From Falsiroseomonas sp050563535 (lineage in GTDB: Bacteria > Pseudomonadota > Alphaproteobacteria > Acetobacterales > Acetobacteraceae), in the NCBI RefSeq assembly GCF_050563535.1, contig NZ_JBNXUO010000002.1:62001-126000 (forward strand): 64,000 bases of DNA, read 5' to 3'. Below the pieces are notes generated by a model, which saw nothing but the letters and a program-made list of their open reading frames with translations, did not search any database and was not told where the DNA came from. The position numbers were made by a program, and so were the translations under genes. The first letter of the stretch is position 1; each line of letters starts with the position of its first letter. Of this stretch, positions 33,169 through 41,682 are shown in pieces.

Positions 33169-33995
33169 CAGTCGCCCCGGAAGACCGGCCGCTGCTTCGC
33201 GGCGAAGGCGTCGTAGGCGCGGCGGAAGTCGTTGGTGGTCATGCAGAGCGCCTGGGCCACCGCCTCCGCCTCGATCGCCTGCTCCACGCTCATCGCCCAT
33301 TCCATCTGCAGCATCCGCTTCGTCATGGCGTGCCCGAAGGACGGTCCTTCCGCGATCTCCCGCGCCATCGCGGCGGCGGCGGGTTGCAGCGCGTCAGGCT
33401 CGTGCAGGCGGTTGAAGAAGCCCCAGGCCAGCCCTTCCTCCCCGCCGAGCGACCGGCCAAGATACAGCAGCTCGCTCGCCCGCCCCTGGCCGATGATGCG
33501 GGGGAGGATGGCGCAGGCGCCCATGTCGCAGCCCGCCAGCCCGACGCGATTGAACAGGAAGGCGACCTTCGCACGCGGGGTGCCGAGCCGGATGTCTGAC
33601 GCCATCGCGATGATGGCGCCCGCGCCCGCCGCCACGCCATCCACCGCGGCGACGATCGGCTGCGGGCAGGCGCGCATGGCCTTCACCAGCTCCCCGGTCA
33701 TAGAGGTGAACCGCATCAGCCCCTTCGTGTCGCGTTCCAGCAGCGGGCCGATGATCTCGTGCACGTCGCCGCCCGAGCAGAAGTTCCCGCCCTCGCCGGT
33801 GACGACGAAGGCCCGCACCGCGTCGTCATGCGCGGCCGCGCGCAGGATGGCCGCCATCTCGGCGTAGCTGTCGAAGGTCAGCGGGTTCTTCCGCTCCGGC
33901 CGGTCGAGTGTGAGGGTCGCGACCGCGCCCTCCACCGAAAGCCGGAGATGCTGCGCGCGATAGGCCGAGAGCGGGCCGGCGATGGCGGTGATCAT
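33168..33995 (-). CDS. Enoyl-CoA hydratase/isomerase family protein
   Basis: A 275-residue crotonase. The oxyanion-hole motifs are NFCSGGDVHEI and GVAAGAGAIIAMASDIRLG, followed by AKVAFLFNRVGLAGCDMGAC. One or both Glu of classic hydratases are not obvious, so a ring-cleavage or isomerase role is possible. Its ATG overlaps the MarR stop (ATGA, 33992-33995), and its TGA overlaps the next start. The position between MarR and acyl-CoA dehydrogenase genes fits CoA-thioester ring chemistry in the 2-aminobenzoate or related aromatic pathway. Confidence 0.88.
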   Translation of the reverse strand: MITAIAGPLSAYRAQHLRLSVEGAVATLTLDRPERKNPLTFDSYAEMAAILRAAAHDDAVRAFVVTGEGGNFCSGGDVHEIIGPLLERDTKGLMRFTSMTGELVKAMRACPQPIVAAVDGVAAGAGAIIAMASDIRLGTPRAKVAFLFNRVGLAGCDMGACAILPRIIGQGRASELLYLGRSLGGEEGLAWGFFNRLHEPDALQPAAAAMAREIAEGPSFGHAMTKRMLQMEWAMSVEQAIEAEAVAQALCMTTNDFRRAYDAFAAKQRPVFRGD

Positions 33996-34513
33996 GCGGC
34001 GGTGTCCTGGGGCAGGAGGGCGGCGCGGACGGACAGCTTGGCGCGGCCGAGCAGGCGGAACAGCGCGGCGCGCTCGGCCCCGTCCAGCCCGCCGAGCAGC
34101 TCCGCGACCCAGGCCTCGTGCGCGGCGGACTGGCGGGCGAATTCGCGCCGGCCCCTGGCCGTCAGCCGGAGGAGCTGGGCGCGGCGGTCGCCCGGGCGGG
34201 CGCGGCGCTCCACCAGGCCTTCCGCTTCGAGCCGCGCGGCAAGGCCGGTGACGTTGCCGTTGCTCACCATCATCCGCCGCGACACCTCGCCCAGCGTCAT
34301 GCCTGCGCCGGCGCGGTCCAGCGCCGCTATCAGGTCGAATCGGGGCAGGGTGGTGTCGAAGTCGCGCCGCAGCCGGGCGCGGATCTCGCCTTCCAGCAGC
34401 GTCGCTAGGGTCAGAAGCCGCAGCCACAGCCGCAACTCGTCCTTGTGGCCCGGCGGCGCGTGGGCCAGCGCCGTCTCGGCATCCACGGCGAGGGGATGCG
34501 CGTCGTCCGGCAT
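33992..34513 (-). CDS. MarR family transcriptional regulator
   Basis: A 173-residue winged-helix regulator. The helix-turn-helix and wing are in MTLGEVSRRMMVSNGNVTGLAARLEAEGLVERRARPGDRRAQLLRLT, of which MVSNGNVTGLAARLEAEGL is the recognition region. MarR proteins of aromatic-CoA clusters usually repress until a CoA-thioester binds; that is the likely mode here. It is encoded inside the operon it probably controls, starting in a TGATG overlap with the SDR stop (34513). Two similar motifs in the promoter at 35275-35351 are candidate operators. Confidence 0.88.
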   Translation of the reverse strand: MPDDAHPLAVDAETALAHAPPGHKDELRLWLRLLTLATLLEGEIRARLRRDFDTTLPRFDLIAALDRAGAGMTLGEVSRRMMVSNGNVTGLAARLEAEGLVERRARPGDRRAQLLRLTARGRREFARQSAAHEAWVAELLGGLDGAERAALFRLLGRAKLSVRAALLPQDTAA

Positions 34514-35256
34514 CACGTCTCCCCCCCGTCCACGGCGATGGCCTGGCCGTTGATGGCGGAGGCGGTGGGATCGCAGAGCATCGCGACCGCCTGCGCCACC
34601 TCGGCCGGCTGCACCAGCCGGCCCTGTGGGTTGTGGCGGGCGAGTTCGGCGCGGGCCTCGGCCTCCGTCCGGCCGGTCCGGGCGGTGATGGTGGCGACGC
34701 TGCCGGCCACCAGGTCGGTGTCGGTGAAGCCGGGGCAGACGGCGTTGACTGTGACGCCCTTCGCCGCGACCTCCTGCGCCAGCGCGCGCACCAGCCCGAC
34801 CAGCGCGTGCTTCGCCGCGACATAGGCCGTGACATAGGGATAGCCCCTGAGCCCGGCGGTGGAGGCGACATGCACCACCCGGCCGAAGCGCGCATCCAGC
34901 ATTCCCGGCAGCAAGGCCTGCGTCGCTGCGACGGCGCCCATCACGTTGACGCGCCACATCCGTTCGAAAAGGGCGGGGTCGGACTTCAGGAAGGGCGCGC
35001 TGTCCGCGGCGCCCGCGGCATTCACCAGGATGGCGAAGCGGGGCAGGGCGGGCAGGGCGGTGACATCGGCGGCGATGTGGTCCGCCGCGTCGCCGCGCGC
35101 CACCACCTCCCGCAGCTTCGCCTCGCGCCGGCCGAGGATGGTCACGCGCGCGCCGGAGGCGGTGAGCGCCGCGGCGCAGGCGGCGCCGATGCCGCTGCCG
35201 CCGCCGGTGACCAGCGCGCTGCATCCCCGGAGTGGCTGGGGGAGTGGTTGGGCCAC
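34513..35256 (-). CDS. SDR family oxidoreductase (3-hydroxyacyl-CoA dehydrogenase-like)
   Basis: A 247-residue short-chain dehydrogenase. Motifs: TGGGSGIG, VNAAGAADS in place of NNAG, the catalytic Ser of VASTAGLRG and YVAAK. The end INGQAIAVDGGET is FabG/PhaB-like. It is the first gene of the minus-strand aromatic operon. GTG 35256 was chosen because GGAGG lies 7-8 nt upstream; GTG 35271 would add five residues but has no ribosome-binding site and touches the putative operator. In this pathway it may oxidise a 3-hydroxyacyl-CoA ring intermediate. Confidence 0.86.
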   Translation of the reverse strand: MAQPLPQPLRGCSALVTGGGSGIGAACAAALTASGARVTILGRREAKLREVVARGDAADHIAADVTALPALPRFAILVNAAGAADSAPFLKSDPALFERMWRVNVMGAVAATQALLPGMLDARFGRVVHVASTAGLRGYPYVTAYVAAKHALVGLVRALAQEVAAKGVTVNAVCPGFTDTDLVAGSVATITARTGRTEAEARAELARHNPQGRLVQPAEVAQAVAMLCDPTASAINGQAIAVDGGET

Positions 35257-35274
35257 CCGTCGATCCTCCACGAT

Positions 35275-35290
35275 GCTTGAAGCCTAAAGC
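35275..35290. promoter_or_regulatory. Putative MarR operator, copy 1
   Basis: GCTTGAAGCCTAAAGC lies in the divergent gap between the SDR operon and the monooxygenase fusion gene. The 14-bp core is palindromic at 10 of 14 positions. A second copy lies 62 bp away, about six turns of the helix. Binding by the encoded MarR protein is inferred. Confidence 0.5.
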
Positions 35291-35337
35291 ATTGTCCGGC
35301 GGGCACGCAACCGCGCAATCCGGTTGCCGCGGCAATC

Positions 35338-35351
35338 CTTCAAGCCTAAAC
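35338..35351. promoter_or_regulatory. Putative MarR operator, copy 2
   Basis: CTTCAAGCCTAAAC shares CTTnAAGCCTAAA with copy 1 in the same orientation. It is 30 bp before the monooxygenase/reductase start and overlaps where its promoter should be. The two copies bracket the shared promoter region, as is usual for a regulator that controls both directions. Confidence 0.48.
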
Positions 35352-35380
35352 TAACCGGACCAGCCCAGGGGGTGCGGCGC

Positions 35381-37717
35381 ATGCGCATCGCGGTGATCGG
35401 CGGCGGCCCTGCGGGGCTCTATTTCGCCATCCTCATGAAGCGGGACTTCCCGGCTTCCCGCGTGACCGTGGTGGAGCGCAACCGGCCGGACGACACCTTC
35501 GGCTTCGGCGTGGTGTTCAGCGACGCGACGCTCGACGCCTTCGAGACGGCGGATGCGCCGTCCTACCGCGCCATCGCGGACAGCTTCGCCTACTGGGACG
35601 ACATCGCGATCCACGCCAAGGGGGCGGTGCACCGCATCGGCGGCAACGGCTTCTGCGGCTGTTCGCGCCGCACGCTGCTGCTGCTGCTGCAGGACCGCGC
35701 GCGCGCGCTCGGCGTGGAACTGGAATTCCGGCGCGAGGCGACGCCCGAGGACTTCCCCGACGCCGACCTGATCGTCGCCGCCGACGGCATCAATTCCCCG
35801 ATCCGCGAGCGTTTCCGCGACCATTTCGCGCCGGAAGTGGACCTCCGCCCCAACCGCTTCGCCTGGATGGGCAGCACCCGGCCCTTCGACGCATTCACCT
35901 TCTTCTTCAAGGAACGGCCCGAGGGCATCTTCATCGCCCATTGCTACCAGTACGAGGCCGGCGCCAGCACCTGGGTGATGGAGACGGACCCCGACACCTT
36001 CGCCCGCGCCGGGCTCGATGCGATGGACGAGGAGGCGAGCGCGCGCTTCCTGGAAGGCGTCTTCGCCGAGGAGCTGCAGGGCCACCGGCTGATCACCAAC
36101 CGCTCCACCTGGCGGCGCTTCCCGACCATCAAGTGCGGGCGCTGGGTGAAGGGCAACATCGTCCTGCTGGGCGACGCGAAGGCGAGCGCGCATTTCTCCA
36201 TCGGCTCCGGCACCAAGCTCGCGATGGAGGACGCGATCGGGCTGCACGCGGCCTTTCGCGTCGGCGGCGACGTGGCCGCATGCCTCGCCCGCTACGAGGT
36301 CGCGCGGCGGGAGGATGTCGAGAAGACGCAGCATGCCGCCAACGTCTCCCTGGTGTGGTTCGAGCATGTGCGGCGCTTCTGGGACTTCTCCCCCACGCGC
36401 TTCGCCTTCGGCGTGATGACGCGGTCCAAGGCGATCACCTGGGACAACCTGGACCTCCGCGCGCCCGGCTTCGTGGCGGAGACGCGGCGCGCCTTCGCCG
36501 AGGAGGCGCGCGCCGCCGGCCTGCCGGCCGACGATGCGAAGCCGCCGATGTTCCAGCCCTTCGCGCTGCGCGGCATGCGGCTGGCCAACCGCGTCGTCGT
36601 CTCGCCCATGTGCATGTACTCCGCCGAGGACGGCCTGCCCGGCGACTTCCACTTCGCGCATTACGCCGCGCGCGCGCTGGGCGGCGCCGGGCTGGTCTTC
36701 ACCGAGATGACCTGCCCGGCGCCGGATGCGCGCATCACGCCGGGCTGCACGGGGCTGTGGAACGACGCGCAGGAGGCGGCCTGGACGCGCATCGTGGGCT
36801 TCGTCCATGCGCGGTCGGAGGCGAGGATCTGCCTGCAACTCGGCCATGCCGGGCGGAAGGGCGCGACGCGGCTGATGTGGGAGGGGATGGACCAGCCGCT
36901 GGACGCGGGCGCCTGGCCGGTGATCTCGGCCAGCGCCATCCCGTATTTCCCGCAGAGCCAGGTGCCACGGGAGATGACTCGCGCCGACATGGACCGCGTG
37001 CGCGACGAATTCGTGGCCGCGACGCGCCGCGCCGTCCGCTGCGGCTTCGACATGCTGGAACTGCACTGCGCCCATGGCTACCTGCTGGCCAGCTTCCTCT
37101 CGCCGCTGACCAACCGCCGCGGCGACGAGTACGGCGGCGCGGTGGAGAACCGGCTGCGCTACCCGCTGGAGGTCTTCCGCGCGATGCGGGCGGCCTGGCC
37201 CGCCGCGAAGCCGCTCTCCGTCCGCATCTCCGCGACCGACTGGGTGGAGGGCGGGCTGTCGGAGGAGGACTGCCTGGCGATCGCCCGCGCCTTCGCCGCA
37301 GCGGGGGTGGACCTGGTGGATGTCAGCACCGGGCAGACGGTGGCGGATGCCGCGCCGGTCTACGGGCGCATGTACCAGCTTCCCTGGTCCGACATGATCC
37401 GCAACGAAGGCGGCACGGCCACGATGTGCGTCGGCAACATCACCACCGCCGACCAGGTGAACACCATCCTCGCCGCGGGCCGCGCGGACCTGGTCGCCCT
37501 GGCGCGGCCGCACCTCACCAACCCGAACTTCACGCTGCACGCGGCAGCGCAATACGGCGTCAGGGACATCGCCTGCCCGCCGCAATACCTGTGGGGCAAG
37601 GATGCGCTGATGCGCAACGCGGCGCGCGACCAGGCCGACCTGCGGGAGCTGAAGCTGAAGGCGCGGCCGAGAAGCCACGCCCCGCTGCGGGAAGGGCTGC
37701 CGCGGGCGGCCGAGTAG
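35381..37717 (+). CDS. Bifunctional 2-aminobenzoyl-CoA monooxygenase/reductase (or salicylyl-CoA 5-hydroxylase/oxidoreductase)
   Basis: A 778-residue fusion. Residues 1-380 are an FAD aromatic hydroxylase (IAVIGGGPAGLYFAILMK at the start, then VAADGINSPIR and IVLLGDAKASAHFSIGSGTKLAMEDA). From about 390 an Old-Yellow-Enzyme barrel follows: FQPFALRGMRLANRVVVSPM, LQLGHAGRKGA, LELHCAHGYLLASFLSPLTN and DLVALARPHL. In Azoarcus evansii a protein of this architecture hydroxylates and then reduces 2-aminobenzoyl-CoA without oxygenolytic ring opening. The same fold is also annotated as salicylyl-CoA 5-hydroxylase. ATG 35381 follows AGGGGG at 35367-35372; the neighbouring ligase and RidA favour the aminobenzoate role. 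Confidence 0.88.
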   Translation: MRIAVIGGGPAGLYFAILMKRDFPASRVTVVERNRPDDTFGFGVVFSDATLDAFETADAPSYRAIADSFAYWDDIAIHAKGAVHRIGGNGFCGCSRRTLLLLLQDRARALGVELEFRREATPEDFPDADLIVAADGINSPIRERFRDHFAPEVDLRPNRFAWMGSTRPFDAFTFFFKERPEGIFIAHCYQYEAGASTWVMETDPDTFARAGLDAMDEEASARFLEGVFAEELQGHRLITNRSTWRRFPTIKCGRWVKGNIVLLGDAKASAHFSIGSGTKLAMEDAIGLHAAFRVGGDVAACLARYEVARREDVEKTQHAANVSLVWFEHVRRFWDFSPTRFAFGVMTRSKAITWDNLDLRAPGFVAETRRAFAEEARAAGLPADDAKPPMFQPFALRGMRLANRVVVSPMCMYSAEDGLPGDFHFAHYAARALGGAGLVFTEMTCPAPDARITPGCTGLWNDAQEAAWTRIVGFVHARSEARICLQLGHAGRKGATRLMWEGMDQPLDAGAWPVISASAIPYFPQSQVPREMTRADMDRVRDEFVAATRRAVRCGFDMLELHCAHGYLLASFLSPLTNRRGDEYGGAVENRLRYPLEVFRAMRAAWPAAKPLSVRISATDWVEGGLSEEDCLAIARAFAAAGVDLVDVSTGQTVADAAPVYGRMYQLPWSDMIRNEGGTATMCVGNITTADQVNTILAAGRADLVALARPHLTNPNFTLHAAAQYGVRDIACPPQYLWGKDALMRNAARDQADLRELKLKARPRSHAPLREGLPRAAE

Positions 37718-37752
37718 CCACCCGCGAGGCGTCCCTCAATCCATCCACACCT

Positions 37753-37781
37753 CTCCCGCTTCCGCGCTGCGGAAGAGGGAG
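37753..37781. terminator. Bidirectional terminator-like hairpin
   Basis: CTCCCGCTTCCGC and GCGGAAGAGGGAG pair with one G-A mismatch around the 3-nt loop GCT. It lies between the convergent monooxygenase fusion and DUF892 genes and could end both transcripts. No T-run is present. Confidence 0.5.
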
Positions 37782-37803
37782 TGGCGGGTCGCGGGCCCTC
37801 CGA

Positions 37804-38340
37804 TCAGGCCGCGCTGCCCTTGCGGCGGGCCGCCGGGTCGTTCGCGGCCATGCCGCGCATCGCCGCCGGGTTGACCTCGCTCTCGGCCAACTGGGTCAGT
37901 TGCTCGTCAGTGTCCTTCTCCTCGGCAAGGGTCTGGCCGAGCAGTTCCGCCACCTCGGTCATGCCGGCGGCCTTCGCCATGGTGCAGAGAGAGCCGTAGG
38001 CGGCGATCTCGTAATGCTCCACCTTCTGCGCGGCGACGATCATCGCGGCGTCGCGGATCGGGCCCTCGTCATGCTCGTCGACGATCTCCTCGGCCTCGGC
38101 GATCAGGCCTTCCATCGCCTCGCAGTCCTCGCCGTCGAGCTCGATTCCCATCAGCTTCGCCGCGCGCTCCAGCCGCTCCACCTGGCGCTCGGTCTGCTGC
38201 AGGTGCATCTCGAAGGCCTGCTTCAGGCGGGGGGTGGATGCGGCTTCCGCCATCTCGGGCAGGGCCTCGATCAGCTGGGTCTCGGCGCTGTAGGTGTCCT
38301 GCATCAGTTCGCCGATCAGGGTCTTGAAGTCAGCGGCCAT
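37804..38340 (-). CDS. DUF892 (YciE/YciF-type) ferritin-like protein
   Basis: A 178-residue, all-helical protein. Start MAADFKTLIGELMQDTYSAE, then EMHLQQTERQVERLERAAKLMG and KVEHYEIAAYGSL fit the ferritin-like YciF/DUF892 fold. Carboxylate and His residues (E, E, H in EKxxxH-like sets) could bind a di-metal centre. Family members are stress-induced; the reaction is unknown. ATG 38340 follows a good GGAGGGA. The C-terminal tail is Ala/Arg-rich and likely flexible. The gene is convergent to the monooxygenase fusion and divergent from alaS. Confidence 0.9.
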   Translation of the reverse strand: MAADFKTLIGELMQDTYSAETQLIEALPEMAEAASTPRLKQAFEMHLQQTERQVERLERAAKLMGIELDGEDCEAMEGLIAEAEEIVDEHDEGPIRDAAMIVAAQKVEHYEIAAYGSLCTMAKAAGMTEVAELLGQTLAEEKDTDEQLTQLAESEVNPAAMRGMAANDPAARRKGSAA

Positions 38341-38524
38341 GGGATGTCCCTCCGGGGTGTAACGCCTATGGCCCGAACGGCGCCCCGGCGGGCGGGTTCC
38401 GGGCGGGACGGCCCGCCACTCGACGTTGCGCGCCCCGCGCGGTAGACGACGCGGCTTTTCCGTGGTTTCCGCGGAGGGGCGACCGGGCGAAAGCCCCCGA
38501 GGCAACCGTGACAGCGATCGGGCC

Positions 38525-41173
38525 ATGACCAGCAGCAACGACATCCGCGCCACCTTCCTCGACTATTTCCGGCGCAACGGGCACGAGGTGGTGGACAGCT
38601 CCCCGCTGGTGCCGCGCAACGACCCGACGCTGATGTTCGCCAATTCCGGCATGGTGCAGTTCAAGAACGTCTTCACCGGGCAGGAGAAGCGGCCCTACAG
38701 CCGCGCCACGACCGCGCAGAAATGCGTCCGTGCCGGCGGCAAGCACAACGACCTCGACAATGTCGGCTACACCGCCCGCCACCACACCTTCTTCGAGATG
38801 CTGGGCAATTTCAGCTTCGGCGACTACTTCAAGGACCAGGCCATCGCCCATGCCTGGGAACTGCTGACCCGCGACTTCGCCCTGCCGAAGGACCGCCTGC
38901 TGGTCACCGTCTATTCCGAGGACGAGGAGGCGCCGGTCTTCTGGAAGAAGGTCGCCGGCCTGCCCGACAGCCGCATCATCCGCATCCCGACCTCCGACAA
39001 TTTCTGGCGCATGGGCGACACCGGCCCCTGCGGTCCGTGTTCCGAGATCTTCTTCGACCATGGCGACGCCATCCCCGGCGGCCCGCCCGGCAGCGCCGAC
39101 CAGGATGGCGACCGCTTCATCGAGATCTGGAATCTCGTCTTCATGCAGTACGAGGAAGGCCCGCCCGGCACCCGCGTGCCGCTGCCGCGCCCCTCGATCG
39201 ACACCGGCATGGGCCTGGAACGCTTCGCCGCCATCCTGCAGGGCCGGCACGACAACTACGACACCGACACGCTCCGCGCCCTGATCCTGGCGAGCGCGGA
39301 GGCCACGGGGCAGGACCCGGACGGGCGCTGGAAGGTCAGCCACCGCGTGGTCGCGGACCATCTGCGCGCCGGCACCTTCCTCATCGCCGACGGCGTGCTG
39401 CCCTCCAACGAGGGGCGGGGCTACGTGCTGCGCCGCATCCTGCGCCGCGCCATGCGCCACGCCCACATGATGGGCGCGCGGGAGCCCCTGCTGCACCGCC
39501 TGGTGCCCGCGCTGACCCGCCAGATGGGCGCCGCCTACCCCGAGATACTGCGCGCCGAGGCGCTGGTGACGGAGACGCTGCGGCTGGAGGAGACGCGCTT
39601 CCGTTCCCTGCTGGAACGCGGGCTCGGTCTGCTCGCGGAGGAGGCCGGGAAGCTCGGCGACCGCGGCACCCTGCCGGGCGAGGTCGCGTTCCGGCTCTAC
39701 GACACCTACGGCTTCCCGCTCGACCTCACGCAGGATGCGCTGCGGGGCGAGGGCAAGGCCGTGGACGTCGCCGGCTTCGAGGCCGCGATGGCCGAACAGA
39801 AGAAGCGCGCCCGCGCCGCCTGGGCCGGCAGCGGCGAGGCCGCGACGGAGACGCTGTGGTTCGACCTGAAGGAGAAGGTCGGCGCGACGGAATTCCTCGG
39901 CTACTCCACCGAGACGGCGGAAGGCGAGATCCGCGCCCTCGTCGTGGACGGCAAGGTGGTGGACCGGGCCGCCCCGGGGACCGAGGTGGCGGTGGTGCTG
40001 AACCAGACGCCCTTCTACGCGGAAAGCGGCGGCCAGGTGGGCGACACCGGCCTGATCTCGGCCGGCGAGGCCTGCCGCATCGTGGTGCGGGACACGCAGA
40101 AGAAGCTCGGCGACCTGGTCGTCCATCTCGGCACCGTCGCGCATGGCGAGGCGAGGCCCGGCCTGCCGGTGCAGGCCGAGGTGGACCACGGGCGCCGCAC
40201 CACCATCCGCGCGCACCATTCGGCCACCCACCTGCTGCACGAGGCGCTGCGCCGCAGGCTCGGCACCCATGTCGCGCAGAAGGGCTCGCTCAACGCGCCG
40301 GACCGGCTGCGCTTCGACGTCTCCCATCCCGCGCCGATGACGGATGGCGACCTCGCCTGGGTCGAGGCGGAGGTGAATGCCCGCATCCGCGAGAATGCCG
40401 AGGTGGTGACGCGGCTGATGACGCCCGACGCCGCCGTGGCGATCGGCGCGATGGCGCTGTTCGGCGAGAAATACGGCGACGAGGTGCGGGTCGTCTCCAT
40501 GGGCCATGACGAGAACGCCGTCGCGAAGCACGGCGTCTATTCGCTGGAACTCTGCGGCGGCACGCATGTGCGCCGCACCGGCGACATCGGCCTGTTCCGC
40601 ATCGTCTCCGAAGGCGCGGTCAGCGCCGGCGTGCGCCGTGTTGAGGCGGTGACGGGCGAGGCCGCGCTGAAGGTGATCGAGGAACGCGACCGCCAGCTGA
40701 ACGATGCCGCGGCGGCGCTGAAGGTGCGGCCGGTGGAACTTCCGGACCGCGTCGCCGCCCTGGTCGAGGAGCGCCGCAAGCTGGAGCGCGAGGTGGCGGA
40801 ACTCCGCAGGAAGCTCGCCACCGGCGGCGCGGCGGCGGAGGTCGAGACCATCGCCGGCCTGCGCGTCGCGCTGCGCGACGTGGGCGAGGTGCCGGCCCGC
40901 GACCTGAAGGGCCTGGCGGAAGCCATCCTGAAGGGCGGCACCGCCGATGTGGCGGCGCTGGTCAGCACGGAAGGCGGCAAGGCCAGCATCGTCGTCGGCC
41001 TGGCCGAGGGCGCGAAGGGCAAGGCCGATGCGGTCGCGCTGGTGCGCGCGGCCGCGGCGGCGGTCGGCGGCAAGGGCGGCGGTGGCCGGCCGGAGATGGC
41101 GCAGGCCGGCGGGCCGGATGCCGCGAAGTCGGCCGAGGCGCTGGCGGCCATGCGGGCGGCGCTGGCGGGGTGA
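38525..41173 (+). CDS. alaS: Alanine-tRNA ligase
   Basis: An 882-residue class II aminoacyl-tRNA synthetase (E. coli AlaRS has 876). It has the N-terminal IRATFLDYFRRNGHEVVDSS, motif 2 AQKCVRAGGKHNDLDNVG, TGPCGPCSEIF and motif 3 GMGLERFAAILQG. The editing domain has HHSATHLLHEALR with its zinc-binding His pair, and CGGTHVRRTGDIG. The C-terminal oligomerisation domain ends GGGRPEMAQAGG. All parts are present. It charges tRNA-Ala and clears mischarged Ser/Gly. The 184-bp leader has no clear signal and separates it from the divergent DUF892 gene. Confidence 0.97.
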   Translation: MTSSNDIRATFLDYFRRNGHEVVDSSPLVPRNDPTLMFANSGMVQFKNVFTGQEKRPYSRATTAQKCVRAGGKHNDLDNVGYTARHHTFFEMLGNFSFGDYFKDQAIAHAWELLTRDFALPKDRLLVTVYSEDEEAPVFWKKVAGLPDSRIIRIPTSDNFWRMGDTGPCGPCSEIFFDHGDAIPGGPPGSADQDGDRFIEIWNLVFMQYEEGPPGTRVPLPRPSIDTGMGLERFAAILQGRHDNYDTDTLRALILASAEATGQDPDGRWKVSHRVVADHLRAGTFLIADGVLPSNEGRGYVLRRILRRAMRHAHMMGAREPLLHRLVPALTRQMGAAYPEILRAEALVTETLRLEETRFRSLLERGLGLLAEEAGKLGDRGTLPGEVAFRLYDTYGFPLDLTQDALRGEGKAVDVAGFEAAMAEQKKRARAAWAGSGEAATETLWFDLKEKVGATEFLGYSTETAEGEIRALVVDGKVVDRAAPGTEVAVVLNQTPFYAESGGQVGDTGLISAGEACRIVVRDTQKKLGDLVVHLGTVAHGEARPGLPVQAEVDHGRRTTIRAHHSATHLLHEALRRRLGTHVAQKGSLNAPDRLRFDVSHPAPMTDGDLAWVEAEVNARIRENAEVVTRLMTPDAAVAIGAMALFGEKYGDEVRVVSMGHDENAVAKHGVYSLELCGGTHVRRTGDIGLFRIVSEGAVSAGVRRVEAVTGEAALKVIEERDRQLNDAAAALKVRPVELPDRVAALVEERRKLEREVAELRRKLATGGAAAEVETIAGLRVALRDVGEVPARDLKGLAEAILKGGTADVAALVSTEGGKASIVVGLAEGAKGKADAVALVRAAAAAVGGKGGGGRPEMAQAGGPDAAKSAEALAAMRAALAG

Positions 41174-41196
41174 ACGCCGCCGCGGCGGGCTGACGG

Positions 41197-41676
41197 GTGC
41201 GAGACCCCGGCACCCTCGCGGAACTGGCCGTCTTCTTCGCGGCCGGGGTGATCCTGCTGGTGCTGCTGCGGGCCGTGCTCGCCGCCCGCCGCGGAGGACG
41301 GCGGAAGGGCCGGCCGGACAGCCCGGCCCCTTCCGCCCGCGCCGGCGCGCAACGCGACCCGGCGGCGGGACGCCCGCCGCCGGGTCCGGCCCGGGTGGCC
41401 GCTTCCCTGCGCGACGAACTGCGCCGCACCGCCGCGGAACGGGATGCCGCGCTGGCGCGGGTGGCACGGCTGGAGGCGCGGGTCGCCGAACTCGAAGGCG
41501 AGCTCCGCGCCGCGCAGTCGCCCACCGGCGCGGAGCCGCGCTTCCGCGAGGTGAAGGCGGCCTTCGCGCGGCTCTACCATCCCGACCGGCTCGGCGGCTC
41601 GGGCCCCGCCCGCCGCCTGCGGGAGGAGGTGTTCAAGGAGTTCTGGTCCGAGATCGAGCGGATCGAGAGGGGCTGA
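41197..41676 (+). CDS. Membrane-anchored coiled-coil protein with J-domain-like C-terminus
   Basis: A 159-residue protein. Residues about 7-27 form one membrane helix (ELAVFFAAGVILLVLLRAVLAA). A Pro/Arg-rich linker and a coiled coil follow (RDELRRTAAERDAALARVARLEARVAELEGEL, quoted as LARVARLEARVAELEGEL). The last 35 residues contain HPD in FARLYHPDRLGG, and helix-like FKEFWSEIERIERG after it, resembling helices II-III of a J domain. The J domain stimulates DnaK; a missing helix I would make it partial. GTG 41197 is 23 nt after alaS. Similar small J-like proteins follow alaS in other alphaproteobacteria by recollection, not checked. Confidence 0.68.
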   Translation: MRDPGTLAELAVFFAAGVILLVLLRAVLAARRGGRRKGRPDSPAPSARAGAQRDPAAGRPPPGPARVAASLRDELRRTAAERDAALARVARLEARVAELEGELRAAQSPTGAEPRFREVKAAFARLYHPDRLGGSGPARRLREEVFKEFWSEIERIERG

Positions 41677-41682
41677 CCCGTC

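Noticed and set aside
38366..41467. Long antisense frame across alaS
   Set aside because: alaS on the plus strand is complete and conserved; the antisense product has no recognisable domain.
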